Of a stretch of DNA of 6,628 nucleotides, positions 5,412-6,628 are shown piece by piece; the first letter of the stretch is position 1, and each line of letters starts with the position of its first letter. The translations under genes were made by a program, and so were the position numbers. This DNA is from Candidatus Omnitrophota bacterium (GTDB taxonomy: Bacteria > Omnitrophota > Gorgyraeia > Gygaellales > Profunditerraquicolaceae), in contig JAGOIJ010000092.1 in the NCBI GenBank assembly GCA_017995695.1, positions 1 to 6,628 of the forward strand, given 5' to 3'. Under the pieces are notes generated by a model. The model was not told the origin of the DNA, did not search any database, and saw only the letters and a program-made list of their open reading frames with translations.

Positions 5412-6150
5412 TTCCTGGCTCATAGGGAGTAATATTGTCTTTATTGCGGGTGATTTCGATATTGCCGAATACTTCCTTCTGCCGGGCAATAATCTCTTTC
5501 ATGCGGATTAATTCAAGGATGGCTAAAAAGGTCACGATTATTTCAAGCTTATTCTTTGCTTTTGCAAACAGCTCCTCGATAGTCACTGCCTGCGTTACTA
5601 ACAGAAGGTGCAAGATCTGATGCACCTTCTCTTCAATCGTAAACTCATCTTTGACTACTTCATAAAAAACATTCTTGGGGATCTCTTCTAAGGCTTTGGA
5701 AAAAGCGCTGATTAAATCAAAAATGCTCGCTTCGAAATAGGTTGCTTTCTCAGGTGCGCTCTCAGTCGGGGCCTCGACCTTCGGACGCTTAAACACTTCC
5801 TGCTGCGCTGCCTCGCGCTGCCGCAGTTGCTCGGCGATCTCTTTAAACTTCTCATATTCAAGCAACCGGCGCACCAGCTCTTCCCGAGGATCCTCCTGCG
5901 GCTGGTCAGCAGGCGTTTCTTCAGCTGGTAAAAGCATCTTTGATTTTATCTGCATAAGGGTCGCAGCCATAACCAAAAATTCGCCCGCAATAGACAAATC
6001 CAAAAGCTGCATCAGATTAAGGTACTGCAGGTATTGCTCGGTTACCTGGGCAATAGGTATATCATAAATATTAAGATGATCTTTCTTGACCAGATACAAC
6101 AACAAGTCAAGCGGACCTTCAAACAACTCTATCTTTACCTTATATCCCAT
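5392..6150 (-). CDS. scpA: Segregation and condensation protein A (kleisin ScpA)
   Basis: ScpA is the kleisin subunit that, with ScpB, bridges the SMC dimer in the bacterial condensin that organises and segregates chromosomes. The 252-residue product has the normal length. The N-terminal SMC-neck-binding part shows FEGPLDLLLYLVKK at 10-23 and LNIYDIPI at 26-33, followed by GEFLVMAATLMQIKSKMLLP at 56-75. A charged, Gln/Glu-rich linker spans about 76-140 and includes EDPREELVRRLLEYE at 86-100. The C-terminal winged helix ends with EIIVTFLAILELIRMKEI at 203-220. The ATG at 6148-6150 lies 12 nt after the trpS stop with only a weak AGGT site. The 3' end overlaps ruvB by about 20 nt. The usual partner scpB does not follow here, since ruvB comes next, so scpB must be elsewhere or absent. 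Confidence 0.95.
   Translation of the reverse strand: MGYKVKIELFEGPLDLLLYLVKKDHLNIYDIPIAQVTEQYLQYLNLMQLLDLSIAGEFLVMAATLMQIKSKMLLPAEETPADQPQEDPREELVRRLLEYEKFKEIAEQLRQREAAQQEVFKRPKVEAPTESAPEKATYFEASIFDLISAFSKALEEIPKNVFYEVVKDEFTIEEKVHQILHLLLVTQAVTIEELFAKAKNKLEIIVTFLAILELIRMKEIIARQKEVFGNIEITRNKDNITPYEPGNEAENN
5603..5630. repeat. Perfect 10-bp inverted repeat inside scpA
   Basis: AGAAGGTGCA (5603-5612) and TGCACCTTCT (5621-5630) are exact reverse complements around an 8-nt loop whose core is the palindrome AGATCT. It lies in the coding region for the helix EKVHQILHLLL of ScpA (residues 174-184). No U-run follows it on the minus-strand transcript, so it is not a terminator. It may be a chance product of codon choice or an internal mRNA hairpin. 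Confidence 0.85.
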
Positions 6151-6161
6151 AGCTTACCTAT

Positions 6162-6167
6162 ATTATA
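6162..6167 (-). promoter_or_regulatory. Possible extended -10 promoter element before scpA
   Basis: On the minus strand, TATAAT overlaps the trpS stop codon and is preceded by TGC, giving a TGnTATAAT extended -10 match 11 nt before the scpA ATG. The -35 side has only TTGCTG with a 15-nt spacer, which is poor. A start site 6-7 nt downstream would leave an mRNA leader of only a few bases. It may be an internal promoter or simply coincidence at an AT-rich gene junction. Confidence 0.25.
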
Positions 6168-6628
6168 GCATCTGCATTGCCGCAGCAACATCCTTCATGG
6201 TAGCAGCAGCAACATCACACGCCTTTTCCCGACCTTGTTTGAGTATGTTCAAAATAACCGCCTTGTCCTGAACGAGTTCTGCGCGGCGCGCGTGCAAAGG
6301 AGCGAGCTTCTCAAGCAGCCCTTGTGCTAAACGCTTCTTACACTCTGTGCAGCCAACCTTTGCATTCGTGCACCAATCGTATACCGCTTCTTTCATTTCA
6401 GGAACAAAAATACTATAGTAAGTATACACATTGCAATGTTCCGGATGCCCTTTATCGGAAAGACGAATACGTTTAGGATCAGTAAACATACTGGCGACTT
6501 TCTTCTTCAGGATTTCCGGAGAATCAGAAAGATTAATTGCGTTATCATAGCTTTTGCTCATTTTTCTTCCGTCGATTCCTAATAATTTTGGCGTGGTCGT
6601 AAGCATTGCTTCCGGCTCAGGGAACACC
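6163..6628 (-). CDS. trpS: Tryptophanyl-tRNA synthetase TrpS, C-terminal part (5' end beyond right edge)
   Basis: TrpS charges tRNA-Trp with tryptophan in the cytoplasm and is a class I aminoacyl-tRNA synthetase. The open frame enters from the right edge and gives 155 residues beginning VFPEPEAML, an internal segment of the family; the GTG at 6625-6627 is therefore an internal Val codon, not a start. The KMSKS signature, here GIDGRKMSKSYDNAI, is at fragment residues 17-31, and the VGCTECKKRLA segment is at about 91-101. The family is about 330 residues, so roughly half, including the HIGH-type nucleotide-binding motif, lies outside the window. The end is intact (TAA at 6163-6165) and is followed by scpA after 12 nt. 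This trpS-scpA pairing occurs in several bacterial groups, and co-transcription is likely. Confidence 0.96.
   Translation of the reverse strand, partial: VFPEPEAMLTTTPKLLGIDGRKMSKSYDNAINLSDSPEILKKKVASMFTDPKRIRLSDKGHPEHCNVYTYYSIFVPEMKEAVYDWCTNAKVGCTECKKRLAQGLLEKLAPLHARRAELVQDKAVILNILKQGREKACDVAAATMKDVAAAMQML

Noticed and set aside
5044..5511. A 155-codon open frame on the plus strand opposite ruvB and the end of scpA
   Set aside because: It is antisense to well-supported genes, has no recognisable motif, and its composition follows from the codon pattern of ruvB.

Overview
The window is a compact bacterial housekeeping segment in which every supportable gene lies on the minus strand, so transcription runs from high to low coordinates. 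In transcription order it holds: the 3' end of trpS (tryptophanyl-tRNA synthetase, cut by the right edge), scpA (chromosome segregation/condensation), ruvB (Holliday junction branch migration helicase), a long imperfect palindrome, an AT-rich gene for an unrecognised secreted or anchored membrane protein (weakly DUF2330-like), queH (epoxyqueuosine reductase), a small DUF2905 membrane protein, a SpoIID/LytB-type lytic transglycosylase with a signal peptide, and the 5' three quarters of queA (cut by the left edge).

Gene junctions are very tight: trpS-scpA 12 nt, scpA-ruvB overlapping by about 20 nt, the unknown gene and queH sharing one base (TAATG), DUF2905-spoIID overlapping by 16 nt, spoIID-queA 11 nt. 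No convincing rho-independent terminator is visible, so this looks like one operon or an overlapping set of transcripts. The only sizeable non-coding stretch is 4004-4310. It carries a roughly 127-nt folded palindrome beginning 2 nt past the ruvB stop, and the leader of the unknown gene.

The functions group loosely. QueA and QueH make the last two intermediates of queuosine, the tRNA wobble modification (QueA forms epoxyqueuosine, QueH reduces it). RuvB and ScpA serve DNA repair and chromosome organisation. SpoIID-like and DUF2905 proteins are envelope-associated. The order ruvB / QueH / DUF2905 / SpoIID / queA is a recurrent neighbourhood in several deep bacterial lineages and usually leads on to tgt and yajC/secDF beyond queA.

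Organism: gene content, moderate GC and the arrangement suggest an uncultured non-model bacterium; an Omnitrophota-like or related lineage is my best guess from recalled gene order. This is an inference, and a Firmicute or another phylum with the same cluster cannot be excluded. A SpoIID domain alone does not imply sporulation, and nothing else here does.

The least ordinary parts are the unknown membrane protein gene, which interrupts the expected ruvB-queH adjacency, is visibly more AT-rich and starts at a GTG behind a strong Shine-Dalgarno; the large palindrome next to it; and a heptanucleotide tandem repeat running through the queH stop codon. No CRISPR array, rRNA, tRNA, transposase or defence system is visible.
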